A stretch of DNA of 64,000 bases, taken from positions 2,652,001 through 2,716,000 of the forward strand of contig NZ_CP016464.1 of NCBI RefSeq assembly GCF_001713455.1, in the 5' to 3' direction. How positions within the stretch are numbered: position 1 is the first letter of the stretch; the number at the start of each line of letters is the position of its first letter. The position numbers and the translations under genes are program-made. This document shows, one piece after another, positions 40,062-50,530 of this stretch. The notes beneath the pieces were generated by a model. The model saw only the letters and a list, made by a program, of their open reading frames with translations. It did not search any database and was not told the DNA's origin. The DNA comes from Bosea sp. RAC05 (GTDB taxonomy: Bacteria > Pseudomonadota > Alphaproteobacteria > Rhizobiales > Beijerinckiaceae).

Positions 40062-42335
40062 ATGCAGCCGGCACCGCCGCCAGGGCAGGGGGACGCGACG
40101 CGCAGCCGTGGCGCGCGAACCCTGGCGCTGCCCTGGACCCGGACCGGTCGCGCCCGTGGCGGACCGGGCCTGTCTCTCGCGCTGGCTTCTGCTCGCGAGC
40201 GCCTGAAGCGCGCCCTGGCGCTCGAGGCCGAGCGCCGCCGCCTGTTCATCTGGCTGCCGGTGCCGATGGGGATCGGCATCCTCCTCTACTTCGCCGCCGA
40301 TCGCGAGCCGGCGCTCTGGGCGCCGCTGGTCGGCTTCGTACTCGCTGCAGCCGGCGCGGTCGGCCTGCGCCGCCGTCCGGGCGCGGCGAGGGCGCTGATC
40401 GCGCTGGCGGCCGTGTTCGCCGGGTTTGCGGCTGCGACCTGGCGCACGGCCTCGGTCGCCTCGCCGCTGCTGGACCGGCCACGGATCGGTCAGCTCACGG
40501 GCTTCGTCGAATCGGTCGAGAGCCGCGACGCCGGCGCCCGCCTCGTGATTCTGGTGACGGGTCTGGCCGGCGTCGAGGCGGCCGAGCGCCCGAGGCGTGT
40601 CCGGGTCAACATCCGCGCCGGCGAGGTCGCGCCGGGCGATCACATCGCGGCGGTGGCGCGGCTGCTGCCGCCACCGGGCCCGGCCCGGCCAGGCGGCTAT
40701 GATTTTGGCCGCGACGCCTTCTTTCGCGGGCTCGGCGCCGTCGGCAGCATCTCCGGCAAGATCACGCTGACGCCGCCGCCGCAGGCGCCGCCGGCGGCGC
40801 TGCAGGTCGCCGCTGCGCTCGACCGCGCCCGCAACGCCCTGACGCAGCGCATCGCCTCCATCGGCGGTGGGCAGGCGGGGGCGATGGCGGCGGCGCTGGT
40901 TACCGGCAAGCGCGGCCTGATCACCGACACGACCAATGCCGATCTGCGCGCGGCGGGCATCTACCACATCGTCTCGATCTCCGGCCTGCACATGGTGCTC
41001 GCCGCCGGGACGATCTTCTGGCTGGTGCGGGCGCTGCTCGCCCTCTCGCAGACGCTGGCGCTGCGCCTGCCGGTCAAGAAGATCGCTGCCCTCGCGGCGA
41101 TGGCGGGCTCTGTCGCCTACTGCGTATTCTCGGGCGCCGAGGTCGCGACCGTGCGCTCGCTGATCATGACGCTGGTGATGCTGGGCGCGATCCTCGTCGA
41201 CCGCCCGGCGCTGAGCATGCGCAATCTCGCGCTGGCGGCGATGATCGTTCTGCTGCGCGAACCCGAGGCGCTGCTGGGGCCGAGCTTCCAGATGTCCTTC
41301 GGCGCGGTGGCGGCGCTGATCGCCTTCGCCGAGCGCTGGGAGAACCGCGGCCGGTCGCAGCCACCCCCGGCGCTGCCCTGGCCACTGCGCCCGCTTTGGA
41401 TCGCGGCCTGTGGCATCGTCGTGACCACGCTGCTGGCGACCGCCGCGACCGCCCCGTTCGGCGCCTTCCACTTCCAGACCTTCAACCCGTTCGGGCTGCT
41501 CGGCAACGCGCTGGCGCTGCCCTTCGTCTCGCTCTGCGTGATGCCGGCCGCGGTCTTCGGCGTGCTGGCCTACCCCTTCGGGCTGGATGCGCCGGCCTGG
41601 TGGCTGATGGGGCAGGCCTCGCAGGTGGTGCTGAAACTGGCGCACTGGGTCGCAACCATCGATCACTCCACCCTGGTGATCCCGGCCTTCGGCACGGCGG
41701 CGCTGCTCTGCTTCGTGCTGTCGCTGCTCTGGGCGACGCTGTGGAGCACGAAGCTGCGCCTGCTGGCCGTGCTGCCGCTCGCGGCCGGCGTCGCAGTGGC
41801 GGCCAAGCCCGAGCGTCCCGCGATCCTGGTCGAGCGCGATGGGGCCGGGCTGGCCGTGCGCGGGCCCGACGACCGCCTCGTCATCGCCGGTAGGCCCAGC
41901 CGCTTCGTGCTGGAGCAATGGCTGAGCGCCGATGGCGATGGCCGCAAGGCGGACGACCCGTCGCTGCGCCAGGGTGCCTCCTGCGATCCCGCAGGTTGTG
42001 TCCTGACCACGAGGGAGGGGCGTTCCATCGCCTATGCGCAGGAGCGGCTGGCCATCATCGAGGATTGCCGGCGCGCGGATGTGGTGGTGACGCCGATTCC
42101 CTGGACGGCCCCCTGCGCGGCGCTGCTGATCGACCGGACCGCGCTGCAACGCGACGGGGCGACCGCACTCGTGCATGGCCTTACGGGCTGGCGCCGCCAT
42201 GCCGCCGAGCAGGCCGGACGCTCACGACCCTGGAGTCGTCAGCCGCCGATCCAGCCCGCGGCCAGAACAGCCCCTGCGACAGCCCCCGCGCCATCCGTCG
42301 CCGAGAGCGCTCCCGACACCGAGCGCCTTCAGTAG
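40062..42335 (+). CDS. comEC: ComEC/Rec2-family DNA uptake channel protein
   Basis: 757-residue inner-membrane protein. Two N-terminal helices (about 60-110) precede a DUF4131/OB-like periplasmic domain (about 120-220). The competence domain with about eight helices starts near [20 protein letters not shown] and has [16 protein letters not shown]. The C-terminal metallo-beta-lactamase-like domain with the HxHxDH motif is absent, replaced by about 150 residues of a degenerate region ([20 protein letters not shown]). It would pass single-stranded DNA across the membrane in competent cells; other com genes are not nearby. Its end overlaps the lexA stop by seven bases, tail to tail. Confidence 0.88.
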   Translation: MQPAPPPGQGDATRSRGARTLALPWTRTGRARGGPGLSLALASARERLKRALALEAERRRLFIWLPVPMGIGILLYFAADREPALWAPLVGFVLAAAGAVGLRRRPGAARALIALAAVFAGFAAATWRTASVASPLLDRPRIGQLTGFVESVESRDAGARLVILVTGLAGVEAAERPRRVRVNIRAGEVAPGDHIAAVARLLPPPGPARPGGYDFGRDAFFRGLGAVGSISGKITLTPPPQAPPAALQVAAALDRARNALTQRIASIGGGQAGAMAAALVTGKRGLITDTTNADLRAAGIYHIVSISGLHMVLAAGTIFWLVRALLALSQTLALRLPVKKIAALAAMAGSVAYCVFSGAEVATVRSLIMTLVMLGAILVDRPALSMRNLALAAMIVLLREPEALLGPSFQMSFGAVAALIAFAERWENRGRSQPPPALPWPLRPLWIAACGIVVTTLLATAATAPFGAFHFQTFNPFGLLGNALALPFVSLCVMPAAVFGVLAYPFGLDAPAWWLMGQASQVVLKLAHWVATIDHSTLVIPAFGTAALLCFVLSLLWATLWSTKLRLLAVLPLAAGVAVAAKPERPAILVERDGAGLAVRGPDDRLVIAGRPSRFVLEQWLSADGDGRKADDPSLRQGASCDPAGCVLTTREGRSIAYAQERLAIIEDCRRADVVVTPIPWTAPCAALLIDRTALQRDGATALVHGLTGWRRHAAEQAGRSRPWSRQPPIQPAARTAPATAPAPSVAESAPDTERLQ

Positions 42336-43069
42336 CGCCGCATCAGATTGACCAGTCGGCCCTGGATCTTGACCCGGTCGGGGCCGAGCACCCGCGTCTC
42401 ATAGGCGGGATTGGCCGCTTCCAGCGCGATCGAGGAGCCGCGCTTGCGCAGCCGCTTCAGCGTCGCCTCTTCGTCGTCAATCAGCGCGACGATGATGTCG
42501 CCGGTGTTGGCCGTGTCCTGGCGGCGGATCACCACCGTGTCGCCGTCGAGAATGCCGGCCTCGACCATCGAGTCGCCGCGGACCTCGAGTGCGAAATGCT
42601 CGCCGGAACCGAGCATGTCGGCGGGCAGGGCGACGCTGTGGCTGCGGCTCTGGATCGCCGAGATCGGCGTGCCCGCCGCGATGCGGCCCATGACGGGGAT
42701 CGCGATCGTGTTGCGGGCATCCTCCGGCGCGGCTTCCACCGGGCGCGCCCGGCCGGGCAGCCCGTCCTTGGCCGGCGGCGCATCCTTGCCGAGCCCACCC
42801 TGGACGACCGACGGGTTGAAGCGGCGCGCGCCGGGCTGCAGACCGCCGCCGGCACCGTCGGGCAGCTTGATCACCTCGAGCGCCCGCGCCCGGTTCGGCA
42901 GGCGGCGGATAAAGCCGCGCTCCTCGAGCGCCATGATCAGCCGGTGAATGCCGGATTTGGACTTGAGGTCGAGCGCGTCCTTCATCTCGTCGAAGGAGGG
43001 GGGGACGCCGCTTTCGCGCAGGCGCTCCTGGATGAAACGAAGCAGTTCGAACTGTTTGCGTGTCAGCAT
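42329..43069 (-). CDS. lexA: LexA repressor
   Basis: 246 residues. The N-terminal winged helix (1-65) begins [21 protein letters not shown] long linker follows, then the self-cleavage site Ala-Gly in [11 protein letters not shown] (132-133). The serine-lysine dyad is in GDSMVEAG (Ser167) and EATLKRL (Lys205). It represses DNA-damage genes until RecA-ssDNA triggers cleavage. The promoter carries one perfect and one near-perfect LexA box, so it is autoregulated. The other likely targets in this window are the 36-residue peptide at 14554 and imuA at 58537. Confidence 0.97.
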   Translation of the reverse strand: MLTRKQFELLRFIQERLRESGVPPSFDEMKDALDLKSKSGIHRLIMALEERGFIRRLPNRARALEVIKLPDGAGGGLQPGARRFNPSVVQGGLGKDAPPAKDGLPGRARPVEAAPEDARNTIAIPVMGRIAAGTPISAIQSRSHSVALPADMLGSGEHFALEVRGDSMVEAGILDGDTVVIRRQDTANTGDIIVALIDDEEATLKRLRKRGSSIALEAANPAYETRVLGPDRVKIQGRLVNLMRRY

Positions 43070-43113
43070 GATCCCCGCCGGCGCTCTGGAATCTGCCGGT
43101 TGTCGCAGATTCG

Positions 43114-43128
43114 AAACAAATCACGAAC
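43114..43128 (-). promoter_or_regulatory. Second, near-perfect LexA box at lexA
   Basis: Reads GTTC-GTGATTT-GTTT on the minus strand, seven of eight consensus bases. It lies just downstream of the -10 element of the lexA promoter and 24 bases from the perfect box, a spacing close to two helical turns that could allow two LexA dimers to cooperate. Confidence 0.5.
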
Positions 43129-43157
43129 ACCATACCCGTTCGCGTTGTGTTCCGCAA
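43129..43157 (-). promoter_or_regulatory. lexA promoter
   Basis: On the minus strand, TTGCGG (43152-43157) and TATGGT (43129-43134) are separated by 17 bases. The perfect LexA box starts at the last base of the -35 and fills the spacer. The lexA ATG is about 60 bases downstream. The same layout is seen in front of the 36-residue peptide at 14554. Confidence 0.55.
43138..43152 (+). promoter_or_regulatory. LexA (SOS) box of lexA, perfect GTTC-N7-GTTC
   Basis: GTTC-GCGTTGT-GTTC, the exact alphaproteobacterial LexA site, 69 bases ahead of the lexA start in the 108-base gap to moeA. It explains autoregulation of lexA. Confidence 0.85.
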
Positions 43158-43177
43158 GCGGATGCGCCGGTCTGAGC

Positions 43178-44388
43178 CTAGCGCAACCGGATGAAGCGGC
43201 AGGGATCGCCCTTGCGGGCGGCCGGCGCGAAGACAGGGCGGATCGTCAGCGCCTGGGCCTGGGCGAGCAGACCGAGCATGGAGGAATCCTGCCGCTCGAA
43301 CGGCGTCGCCTCCCAGCCGGCCTCGGTCAGGACGAGGCTGGAGCGCAGATAGTCCTCGCGCTCATCGTTCGCGGGCATGTCGCGCCCGAGCAGGCCGGGC
43401 TCGCTGCGGTCGCGCTCAGGCGAGGGCACCCCGAGCAGGGCCTCGATGACCGGGACGACGAAGAGATGGCCGCAGACGATCGAGGAGACGGGGTTACCCG
43501 GCAGGCCGATCGCGACCATCGGGCCGAGCCGGCCGGTCATCATCGGCTTGCCCGGCCGCATCGCGATCTTCCAGAAGCCGAGATCCATTCCGGCGCGCTT
43601 CAGCGCCTCCTGGACGAGGTCATGCGCGCCGACCGAGGCGCCGCCCAGCGTCACCAGCACATCGGCGCCGGCCTCCCGCGCCTGCCCGATCCGCGCGGCG
43701 AGGTCCGCATGGTCGTCGCGCGCGATGCCGAGGTCGAGCACGCTGCCGCCCGCCTGCTCGACCAGCGCGGCAAGCGCAAACGAGTTGGACGCAACGATCT
43801 GGTCCGGTCCGACCGGCTCGCCCGGCAGCACGAGTTCGTCGCCGGTGGCGAGGATCGCGACCAGCGGCTTGCGGCGCACCGGCAGGGCCGGGTGAGCGGC
43901 GGCGGCGGCGAGCCCGAGCGCGGCGCTGTCGAGGCGGGTTCCGGTGGCGAGCAGGCTGTCATTGAGGCTGAAGTCGAGCCCGGCCTTGCGGATGAACTTG
44001 CCCTTGGGCGCGCCCTCGCGGACGGTGATCGCGGCCGAGCCGACGCCGTCGGCGTTCTCCTGGATCAGGATGGTGTCGGCGCCCTCGGGGATCGGGGCGC
44101 CAGTGAAGATTCGGACCGCTTCGCCGGTAGATAATGTGCCGGCAAATGAACGCCCTGCGGCCGACTCGCCGATGACCCGCAATTCGGTGCCGGGCACGAG
44201 GTCATCCGCCCGCACCGCATAGCCGTCCATGGCCGAGTTGGCGAAGGGCGGCTGCGTCCGCAGCGCGGCAATGTCGGCTCCGAGCACGCGCCAGGCGCAC
44301 CGCGCCAGCGGCAACGTCTCCACGGGCGTCGGACCCGGAACGCTGTCGAGCAGGGCGCGCAGCGCGACGGGGACCGGCGTCAGGGCCA

Positions 44389-44389
<1 letters not shown>
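43178..44389 (-). CDS. moeA: Molybdopterin molybdenumtransferase
   Basis: 403 residues; inserts molybdate into adenylylated molybdopterin. Family motifs: NSAMDGYAVRADD near 50, the segment GAPIPEGADTILIQE, and the catalytic domain with LATGDELVLPGE and TLGGASVGAHDLV (MoaB/Mog-like fold). The C-terminal domain is the small beta-barrel. It overlaps the end of moaC by one base and probably shares its transcript. It is the last gene before lexA in the trpG-to-moeA direction. Confidence 0.95.
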
Positions 44390-44882
<493 letters not shown>

Positions 44883-44886
<4 letters not shown>

Positions 44887-45695
44887 GCGGCGGTCTCCTG
44901 GGCGTGGCCCGTGAGGAGTTCGCGCGTCGCGGCCGTCACATCGGCCTGCCGCATCAGGCTCTCGCCGACGAGGAAGGTGCCAACTCCGGCGCGCTTCAGC
45001 CGGCCGATGTCGTCATGGCTGAAGATGCCGCTCTCGCTGATGACGATGCGGTCGGCCGGCACGCGCGGCGCCAGTCGTTCGGTCACCGCGAGATCGACTG
45101 TGAAATCGCGCAGGTCGCGGTTGTTGATGCCGAGCAGGCGGCTCTTCAGCGCCAGCGCCCGGTCGAGTTCGGCGTCGTCATGGACCTCGATCAGCACATC
45201 CATGCCGAGATCGAAGGCCGTAGTCTCCAACGCGCGGGCCGTGGCGTCGTCGACGCCGGCCATGATGATCAGGATGCAGTCCGCACCCCAGGCCCGCGCC
45301 TCGTAGACCTGATAAGGGTCGTAGAGGAAATCCTTGCGCAGCACGGGCAGGCCCGAGGCCGCGCGTGCCTGCAGCAGGAACTCCGGGCGGCCCTGGAAGG
45401 AGGGGCCATCGGTCAGGACGGAGAGGCAGGCCGCCCCGCCGGCGGCATAGGCGCGCGCCAACGCGGGCGGGTCGAAATCGGCGCGGATCAGCCCCTTGGA
45501 GGGCGAGGCCTTCTTGATCTCGGCGATCAGCGCCGGGCGCCCGGCGTCATGCTTACCGGCCAGCGCATCGGCGAATCCGCGCGTCGGCCCGGCGTCGCGC
45601 GCCAGCATTTCGATCCGGTCCTGCGGGATCGCCTGCTTGGCGGCCGCGATCTCCTGGCGCTTATAGGCCTCGATCTTCGCGAGAATGTCGCTCAT
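44883..45695 (-). CDS. trpC: Indole-3-glycerol phosphate synthase
   Basis: 270 residues, monofunctional TIM barrel catalysing ring closure in tryptophan synthesis. Conserved segments: [16 protein letters not shown] with the catalytic lysine, [37 protein letters not shown] and [12 protein letters not shown], with [10 protein letters not shown] near the end. It starts seven bases after trpD and its stop overlaps moaC, forming a trpG-trpD-trpC-moaC-moeA run on the minus strand. Confidence 0.96.
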
Positions 45696-45702
45696 CGCCG
45701 CC

Positions 45703-46716
45703 TCACGCGTTCGAACTGGCGACGAGGGCAGCGAGCGTCGCCTTCGCCTTGCCGCTGTCGAGCGCCGCATTCGCCTGCGCGAAGCCGTCGCGCAGATCGC
45801 CCGCGCGTCCGGCGACGAGCAGCCCCGCGGCGGCGTTGAAGGCGGCGATGTCGCGGAAGGCGGTCTTCTGCCCGTCGAGCACCGCACGCAGCGCCTCGGC
45901 GTTCTGCGCCGGCTCGCCACCGCGCAGATCCTCCGGCCTGGCGCGGGCCAGGCCGACATCCTCGGGCGAGATCTGGAAGCTCTCGATCGTGCCGTTGTTC
46001 AGCGAGACCACGCGCGTCGGGCCCGTCGTGGTGATCTCGTCGAGCCCGTCGGACCCATGGACCGCCCAGACCCGCGTCGAGCCGAGGCTCGCCAGCACCT
46101 TCACCATCGGCTCCAGCCAGGTTTCCGAGAAGGCGCCGATCAGCTGCTTCTTGACGCCGGCCGGGTTCGAGAGCGGGCCGAGCAGGTTGAAGATCGTGCG
46201 CGTGCCGAGTTCGACGCGCACCGGCGCGACATGGCGCATCGAGGCGTGATGCGTCGGCGCGAACATGAAGCCGACGCCGGCCTGTGCGATGCAGCGTGCC
46301 GTCGCCGCCGGGTCGAGGCCGACCTTGACGCCGAGCGCCATCAGCACGTCGGCCGTGCCGGTCTTGGAGGAGGCCGCGCGGTTGCCATGCTTGGCGACCG
46401 GCACGCCGCAGGCCGCCGTGATGATCGAGGCCAGCGTCGAGACATTGTAGGAGCCCGAGGAATCCCCGCCCGTGCCGACGATGTCGATGGCGTCGGCCGG
46501 CGCGTCGACCGTCAGCATCTTGCCGCGCATCGCGCCGACGGCGCCGGTGATCTCCTCGGTGGTCTCGCCTCGCACCCGCAGTGCCATCAGGAAGGCGGCC
46601 GCCTGCGCATTGGTGACGCCGCCGGAGAGGATGGTGTCGAAGGCATCGCGCGCCTCGTCCCGCGACAGCGAGGCGCCGGTCGCGACCTTGGCGATGAAGG
46701 GCTTGAAATCGTCCAT
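45703..46716 (-). CDS. trpD: Anthranilate phosphoribosyltransferase
   Basis: 337 residues; adds phosphoribose to anthranilate. The PRPP-binding loop is [17 protein letters not shown] (about 80-96), [20 protein letters not shown] binds the substrates, and the [16 protein letters not shown] region follows. The N-terminal helical domain ([20 protein letters not shown]) is typical. The start at 46716 is set by the conserved N-terminus. It lies 55 bases downstream of trpG. Confidence 0.96.
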   Translation of the reverse strand: MDDFKPFIAKVATGASLSRDEARDAFDTILSGGVTNAQAAAFLMALRVRGETTEEITGAVGAMRGKMLTVDAPADAIDIVGTGGDSSGSYNVSTLASIITAACGVPVAKHGNRAASSKTGTADVLMALGVKVGLDPAATARCIAQAGVGFMFAPTHHASMRHVAPVRVELGTRTIFNLLGPLSNPAGVKKQLIGAFSETWLEPMVKVLASLGSTRVWAVHGSDGLDEITTTGPTRVVSLNNGTIESFQISPEDVGLARARPEDLRGGEPAQNAEALRAVLDGQKTAFRDIAAFNAAAGLLVAGRAGDLRDGFAQANAALDSGKAKATLAALVASSNA

Positions 46717-46771
46717 GGCTACTCTGCGGAAAAACGGGCGATCGGGAAAGGCGGCTGGTGCGGGCCGGCGC

Positions 46772-47389
46772 TCAGTCGGCCTCGACCAGCGCGGCGGGGG
46801 CGTGCTCGCGCTGCCATCGCTCCGCGAGGTCGAGGAAATTGCGCAGGATCGTGGCGCCGTGCTCGGAGGCGATGCTTTCGGGGTGGAACTGCACGCCATG
46901 GACCGGCAGGCTGCGATGCGACAGCGCCATGACCAGCCCATCCTGCGTCTCCGCCTCGATCGTCAGATCGGCCGGGCAGGTCTCGCGGGCGACGACCAGC
47001 GAATGATAACGTGTCGCCTGCAGCGGGCCGTTGATGCCGCGGAACAGGCCCCGCGCCCGGTGCTGCACGGCCGAGATCTTGCCGTGCATCGGCAGAGGGG
47101 CCCTGACCACGTCGCCGCCGAAGACCTGCCCGATCGTCTGCAGCCCGAGGCAGACGCCGAAGATCGGCTTGCGCGCGGCGCCCTCGCGGACGAGATCGAG
47201 GCAGATGCCCGCCTCATTGGGCGTGCAGGGGCCGGGCGAGAGCACGATCGCGTCATGGTTGCCGGCGAGCGCCTCATCGACGGTGAGCGCATCGTTGCGG
47301 CGCACCTCGACCTCGGCTCCCAGCCCGCCGATCAGGTGGACCAGGTTCCAGGTGAAGCTGTCGTAATTGTCGATCAGCAGGATGCGCAT
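46772..47389 (-). CDS. trpG: Anthranilate synthase component II (glutamine amidotransferase)
   Basis: 205 residues of class I glutamine amidotransferase. The start [20 protein letters not shown] is typical. The oxyanion region is [12 protein letters not shown], the catalytic cysteine is in [12 protein letters not shown] (about 78-89) and the histidine-glutamate pair is in [10 protein letters not shown]. It could also serve as PabA for folate synthesis. trpE is not adjacent. The internal ATG at 47389 is chosen over an upstream one (47422) because the family begins there. Confidence 0.95.
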   Translation of the reverse strand: MRILLIDNYDSFTWNLVHLIGGLGAEVEVRRNDALTVDEALAGNHDAIVLSPGPCTPNEAGICLDLVREGAARKPIFGVCLGLQTIGQVFGGDVVRAPLPMHGKISAVQHRARGLFRGINGPLQATRYHSLVVARETCPADLTIEAETQDGLVMALSHRSLPVHGVQFHPESIASEHGATILRNFLDLAERWQREHAPAALVEAD

Positions 47390-47458
47390 CGGTTCGAGCC
47401 ACGGATTTCGGGCTCCGGTCATGCACGCTCCGGGGCGGGCTGGTCAAGGTTGCGACCC

Positions 47459-48970
47459 TCAGACGCGCGCTCCTCGCGGCATTCCGGCGGTGCGGACCGA
47501 GCCCTGGCCGGGCGCCGTCTCGATGCCGAGCGTCGGCAGGGCGAGCGTCCGCTGCCCGCGGAAATCGACATGGCAGACGATGAGCCCGCGCTCCTCGATA
47601 TAGGCGATCAGCCGGCGTGCGCGGCTCGGCGAATGCGTGCCGTAGACCTGCGCCAGCTCGGCGTCGCTGGGGCAGGGCGCGCCCTCCATCGCGGCGCGCG
47701 CGATGAACAGGAACAGCCCGTGCAGATCGTCCGGCAGGGAGAGGGACGCCTCCACCGCCGCCTGCCAGGCCGTCGAGCCGGTGATCTCCTCGCCGGCTCC
47801 CGCCTTGGCGACGGCGAGCCGCCTGCGGAACTCGTCGAGGCTGAGCTGGGTGCGGCCGAGGCGGCGCATCCGGCAGCGCACGGTGAAATCCTGGTAGAGG
47901 ACGGCGACCTGGCGCGAGCGCGCCTCGGGATCGGCCATCAGCTCGCGCAGGATTTCGGCCATGATCGCCTCGCGCTCGGCCGGCTCGATCTCGACCTCAG
48001 GCTCCGGATCGGGGGCGGGCGTCGGGCGGTAGCTCTCGATCTGGCGCAGCGTGTCGTGGACGGCCGGGCGTGGGCGCGGGGTCGGACGCGGCAGGCGGCT
48101 CATTGGGGCGGGCTCGTCGGCGCCGGCGGTGAAGATCAGCTTGCCGGCCTCCTCGGGCGCCTGCTCGGGCAGCGGCATCAGCCCCGGCGCGCCGCCGCGG
48201 TCGACCGAGGTGACGGAGCCGATCCGCAGCGGCAGCGGCCGCTTCGACAAAGCAGGGCCGAGCGCGACGAACTGGCCGCGCTCAAGATCGCGGAACATCT
48301 CGGCCTGGCGGCGGTCCATGCCGAGCAGATCGGCGGCACGCGCCATGTCGATGTCGAGGAAGGTGCGCCCCATCAGGAAGTTCGACGCCTCCGCCGCGAC
48401 GTTCTTGGCAAGCTTGGCGAGGCGCTGCGTCGCGATGACGCCGGCGAGCCCGCGCTTGCGGCCGCGGCACATCAGGTTGGTCATGGCGCCGAGCGAGAGC
48501 CGTCGCGCCTCGTCGGATGCCTCGCCCGCCATCACCGGGGCGAAGAGCTGGGCCTCGTCGACCACGATCAGCATCGGGAACCAGAGCGAGCGGTCGACGT
48601 CGAAGAGCCCGCCGAGGAAGGCGGCCGTGGCGCGCAGCTGCTCGTCGGCCTCCAGGTTCTCCAGATTGAGCACGACCGAGACGCGGTGCTGGCGCACCCG
48701 CAGCGCGACGCGCTGCAGCTCGGCCTCGCCACATTCGGCATCGACGACGACATGGCCGAACTGGTCGGCGAGCGAGACGAAGTCGCCCTCCGGGTCGATC
48801 ACCGCCTGCTGCACCAAAGGCGCGCTCTGTTCGAGCAGGCGCCGCAGCAGATGCGATTTGCCCGAGCCGGAATTGCCCTGGACCAGAAGCCGCGTCGCCA
48901 GCAGCTCGGCAAGGTCCAGCAGGGCGGGTTGGCCGCCCTGTGCCAGCCCCATGTCGATAGCCGTCGTCAT
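47459..48970 (-). CDS. HerA-like P-loop ATPase
   Basis: 503 residues. Walker A QGNSGSGKSHLLRRLLEQSA (about 26-45), an acidic segment VIDPEGDFVSLAD, Walker B MLIVVDEAQLFAP and the segment CRGRKRGLAGVIATQRL (arginine-finger-like) place it in the HerA/FtsK superfamily. A low-complexity Pro-rich linker (about 290-340) leads to an uncharacterised C-terminal domain ending in a winged-helix-like part (PSRARRLIAYIEERGLIVCH). Archaeal HerA works with the nuclease NurA in DNA end resection; no nuclease gene is adjacent here. It is upstream of trpG on the same strand. The function in bacteria of this type is not known to me. Confidence 0.8.
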   Translation of the reverse strand: MTTAIDMGLAQGGQPALLDLAELLATRLLVQGNSGSGKSHLLRRLLEQSAPLVQQAVIDPEGDFVSLADQFGHVVVDAECGEAELQRVALRVRQHRVSVVLNLENLEADEQLRATAAFLGGLFDVDRSLWFPMLIVVDEAQLFAPVMAGEASDEARRLSLGAMTNLMCRGRKRGLAGVIATQRLAKLAKNVAAEASNFLMGRTFLDIDMARAADLLGMDRRQAEMFRDLERGQFVALGPALSKRPLPLRIGSVTSVDRGGAPGLMPLPEQAPEEAGKLIFTAGADEPAPMSRLPRPTPRPRPAVHDTLRQIESYRPTPAPDPEPEVEIEPAEREAIMAEILRELMADPEARSRQVAVLYQDFTVRCRMRRLGRTQLSLDEFRRRLAVAKAGAGEEITGSTAWQAAVEASLSLPDDLHGLFLFIARAAMEGAPCPSDAELAQVYGTHSPSRARRLIAYIEERGLIVCHVDFRGQRTLALPTLGIETAPGQGSVRTAGMPRGARV

Positions 48971-49204
48971 GCCGTGATTGCGCCGCTCCGGGAAATCGGG
49001 GCGTCTGTCTAGCACGCGCCGGGACGGGGTGCCGATCTTCCTTGACCCTTCCACAGCAACGTTCGCAGTCCCGGCAGGGTGCGGATGTGCGCTGCGGCGC
49101 GATCGCCGTCGGGTGAGGCTTGCAGTGCCGCTGCGCGCCAGTTACGGAACGGAAACACGCAGCAATCAATTGTTAACTTTGTCGACGCGTGTCGGGGGCG
49201 CATT

Positions 49205-50083
49205 ATGGGTTCGAGTCTGAAGACGCTGCAGCGATTGATGAATCTGACCCGCGCGGGCAATCTGCCTCCCGGCGGCGCGATCTGCGACATCGGCGCGACC
49301 CAGTTGTTCGGTGGTGATCTGTCGTCGGACGGTGCGCGCGATTTCCTGACGTTCTACGCGTCGCTGACGCCGAAGGCCAAGAACCCGTCCGAGCTCGATG
49401 AGGGTTTCCTCGCGAAGATCGGGCATGGCGGATTTCTGGGCGATCTCCTGGGCGCGGCCGGGTTTGAATATACCGCGCTCGACATCTTTCACGCCCGCAA
49501 CACGATCCTGTTCGATCTGAACGTCCATGCGCCGGGTCCGCGTCTTTATGGCAAGTTCGATCTCGTCATGAATCTGGGGACGACCGAGCATGTCTTCAGC
49601 CAGCTTCGCGCCTTCCAGAGCATCCACGAGCTGACCAAGCCCGGTGGCGTCGTCTACCACGACCTGCCGTTCGCCGGTTACTTCGACCATGCGCTGTTCC
49701 GCTATGACCCGCTGTTCTTCCGCGAGATCGTCAAGGCCAACAGCTACGAGATCCTTCTGCAGGAGATCACGAAAGGCGCCGAAAAGCCCGTCCCGGCCGA
49801 TGTCCGGAGCATGGGCTACCCGGATGACACCGTGACCGACATCGGTATCGAGGCCATCCTGCGTCGCTCCAGCCCCGAGGTGTTCAAGGTGCCGATGGAG
49901 ATCAGCACCTCGCTCTCGGTCGATCCGGGACTGAGCGACGTGCAGCAGGACGATGCCGTGAGGATGGCTCCGGGGTTTCTCGTCGCTTATGGCGCCGGTG
50001 CCGAGGGCCTGCCGTTTCGAGACCTGAGCGCGTTGTGGCTGCGGCGGGCCACGGCAGGCGTCAAGCGACGCATCGGGCTCTAG
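49205..50083 (+). CDS. Class I methyltransferase-like protein
   Basis: 292 residues. A SAM-type motif I is CDIGATQLFGGD (about 24-35). FDLVMNLGTTEHVFSQLRAF (motif IV-like) and ELTKPGGVVYHDLPFAGYFD (post-motif) follow, as in methyltransferases acting on sugars or lipids. The C-terminal 100 residues are unassigned. The ATG at 49205 has GGGGG ahead; the in-frame ATG at 49079 is rejected because it lies close to the divergent gene. AT-rich sequence at 49160-49185 (TCAATTGTTAACTTTG) may contain its promoter. No linked biosynthetic genes are seen. Confidence 0.65.
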   Translation: MGSSLKTLQRLMNLTRAGNLPPGGAICDIGATQLFGGDLSSDGARDFLTFYASLTPKAKNPSELDEGFLAKIGHGGFLGDLLGAAGFEYTALDIFHARNTILFDLNVHAPGPRLYGKFDLVMNLGTTEHVFSQLRAFQSIHELTKPGGVVYHDLPFAGYFDHALFRYDPLFFREIVKANSYEILLQEITKGAEKPVPADVRSMGYPDDTVTDIGIEAILRRSSPEVFKVPMEISTSLSVDPGLSDVQQDDAVRMAPGFLVAYGAGAEGLPFRDLSALWLRRATAGVKRRIGL

Positions 50084-50099
50084 GTCCCGCCGGCGCGCA

Positions 50100-50381
50100 T
50101 CAGCGCGGGCAGCGCCGCGCCCGTTCCTCGCGCTGGATGTCGGCGATGGTGCGGCGCTGCGCGGCCGAGAGCGGCACCTCGTCGGCATTGTCGTAGCGGC
50201 AGCCCGCATTGCCGAAAGCCTCGATGCCGCGGCGCGTGCGGAAGCAGTAGCCCTGCGCCTTGTAGATCTCGTTGCGCGCATACCAGAGGTCGTCGCAGCT
50301 CTCGGCCCGGGCGGGGAGCGGCATGGCCGTCATCACAAGCAGCGGCCCGAGCACCGCCAGTCCCATCGTCAGCGCGCGCAT
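50100..50381 (-). CDS. Small secreted YARHG-domain protein
   Basis: 93 residues. A signal peptide (about 1-26, ending LPARA) precedes a short domain with WYARNEIYKAQGYCFRTRRG (about 33-52) and AFGNAGCRY. This is the YARHG-domain pattern found in secreted or envelope proteins. Three cysteines fall in the mature domain (Cys29, Cys45 and Cys61) and one near the C-terminus (RRCPR). The function of the domain is unknown. It converges on the methyltransferase-like gene, with 16 bases between. Confidence 0.75.
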   Translation of the reverse strand: MRALTMGLAVLGPLLVMTAMPLPARAESCDDLWYARNEIYKAQGYCFRTRRGIEAFGNAGCRYDNADEVPLSAAQRRTIADIQREERARRCPR

Positions 50382-50530
50382 GCTCGATCCTCCCAGGCCC
50401 CAGCGACCCCGCTGGCAGTCTGGGCGAGGCGGCGGTGAGCGGCAAGCCGTCGGCCCGGTTCGCCCGACGCCCCGGCGCGTCGCGCGAGCGTCGTCGGAGG
50501 GCGATAGCCTGCTCCGGGAAGGACGAAGCC

